Below are positions 63,655 through 64,000 of a stretch of DNA of 64,000 nt, piece after piece. The notes under the pieces are model-generated. The model saw only the letters and a program-made list of their open reading frames with translations. It was not told the DNA's origin and searched no databases. The position numbers and the translations under genes were made by a program. Source of the stretch: an uncultured Pseudoalteromonas sp. (lineage in GTDB: Bacteria > Pseudomonadota > Gammaproteobacteria > Enterobacterales > Alteromonadaceae); NCBI GenBank assembly GCA_947493455.1, contig CANLRB010000004.1:1-64000 (forward strand), given 5' to 3'. The first letter of the stretch is position 1. Every line of letters starts with the position of its first letter.

Positions 63655-64000
63655 ATGAGTTCAGGGTTAATGAATTTATACGAATCAATTGAAAAAACCT
63701 TCTTTTTTTCGCTATCTCGAAAAATTTTCGGCAATTTAAGTTTTGTTTTTTTATTCCAAGCAATATCTCTTTATTGGCTGCACAGCGAACTGAGCGCGTC
63801 AAACTCAGATTTGAGTGGGTTTTGGCTACTCGCTTGCATTATTGTATTTGGGTTTGCGTTTACCCTTTTTTACCTTAACTTTTTAATTGTACGCCCAGTC
63901 AAAGCACTTAAAGACACCTTAACTAACATTAATCACAATGGCGCAGATTTAGCCACGCACTTACCAAAATTTACGTACGATGAGTTTCGAGAGTTAAGCG
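63655..64000 (+). CDS. Methyl-accepting chemotaxis protein, N-terminal part (cut by window end)
   Basis: The gene starts at the ATG at 63655 and is open to the window edge (115 codons). The N-terminus MSSGLMNLYESIEKTF is followed by two hydrophobic helices (about 23-44 and 56-82) separated by only a short periplasmic loop. A HAMP-like segment follows (FLIVRPVKALKDTLTNINHN), after which the frame leaves the window. The very short external loop suggests cytoplasmic or membrane-derived sensing rather than ligand binding outside. Confidence 0.8.
   Translation, partial: MSSGLMNLYESIEKTFFFSLSRKIFGNLSFVFLFQAISLYWLHSELSASNSDLSGFWLLACIIVFGFAFTLFYLNFLIVRPVKALKDTLTNINHNGADLATHLPKFTYDEFRELS

Overview
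The window looks like chromosomal DNA of a marine gammaproteobacterium of the Alteromonadales, most likely Pseudoalteromonas-like. This rests on the protein types, the moderately AT-rich sequence, the density of c-di-GMP genes and the shared gene order pyrE-rph-yicC and gmk-rpoZ-spoT-trmH-recG. No search could be run, so the genus is an inference.

Layout. 1-3050: core block dgkA, pyrE, rph (all minus) and divergent yicC. 3254-17905: a roughly 15 kb accessory interval between yicC and gmk. It holds a 446-aa membrane protein, a PLD-nuclease/SF2-helicase fusion, a three-gene operon (secreted type-1 copper protein, membrane GGDEF-EAL protein, outer-membrane barrel) ending in a 9 x 7-bp tandem repeat, an S9 peptidase, a CHASE3-type diguanylate cyclase, a broken response-regulator remnant, and the housekeeping pair yjjX/yjjG. 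18066-26849: gmk, rpoZ, spoT, then ridA, a FapA-like gene and asnC inserted before trmH and recG. 26846-34044: RNase Z, an acetyltransferase, a porin, a two-receiver diguanylate cyclase, rarD, recQ and a small gene behind it. 34169-37933: an Omp85-like outer-membrane protein, an outer-membrane barrel gene killed by a single TAA codon, and two small genes. 38001-44572: a tight six-gene operon (RDD, SpoIIM-like, large membrane protein, DUF4350, MoxR ATPase, DUF58). 44755-50054: two exported hydrolases and a ToxR/CadC-like membrane regulator with a beta-propeller sensor.

50219-55652 is an insertion-sequence scrapyard. Two defective IS66-family copies share a 770-bp direct repeat. Between them lie IS3- and IS481-type remnants, an unrecognised exported 300-aa protein and a small membrane protein. 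A gene tail cut off by the right-hand IS follows. 55767-64000 returns to ordinary chromosome: a HI0933-type flavoprotein, a small cytochrome c, a DUF2058 protein, an MFS transporter, a PrdX-type tRNA-editing protein, a lipoprotein, a methyltransferase, tRNA-Ala(TGC), an EamA transporter, a glycerophosphodiester phosphodiesterase, and at the edge a small helical protein with a CheZ-like DxxxQ motif just upstream of a truncated chemoreceptor.

Main candidates for follow-up: the copper-protein/GGDEF-EAL/barrel operon, the DxxxQ protein paired with a chemoreceptor, the PLD-helicase with its neighbour, the exported 300-aa protein of the IS island, and the heptamer repeat carrying the barrel gene's stop codon. 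I did not find a clear, complete, new multi-gene system. No CRISPR array, integrase or intact prophage is visible.
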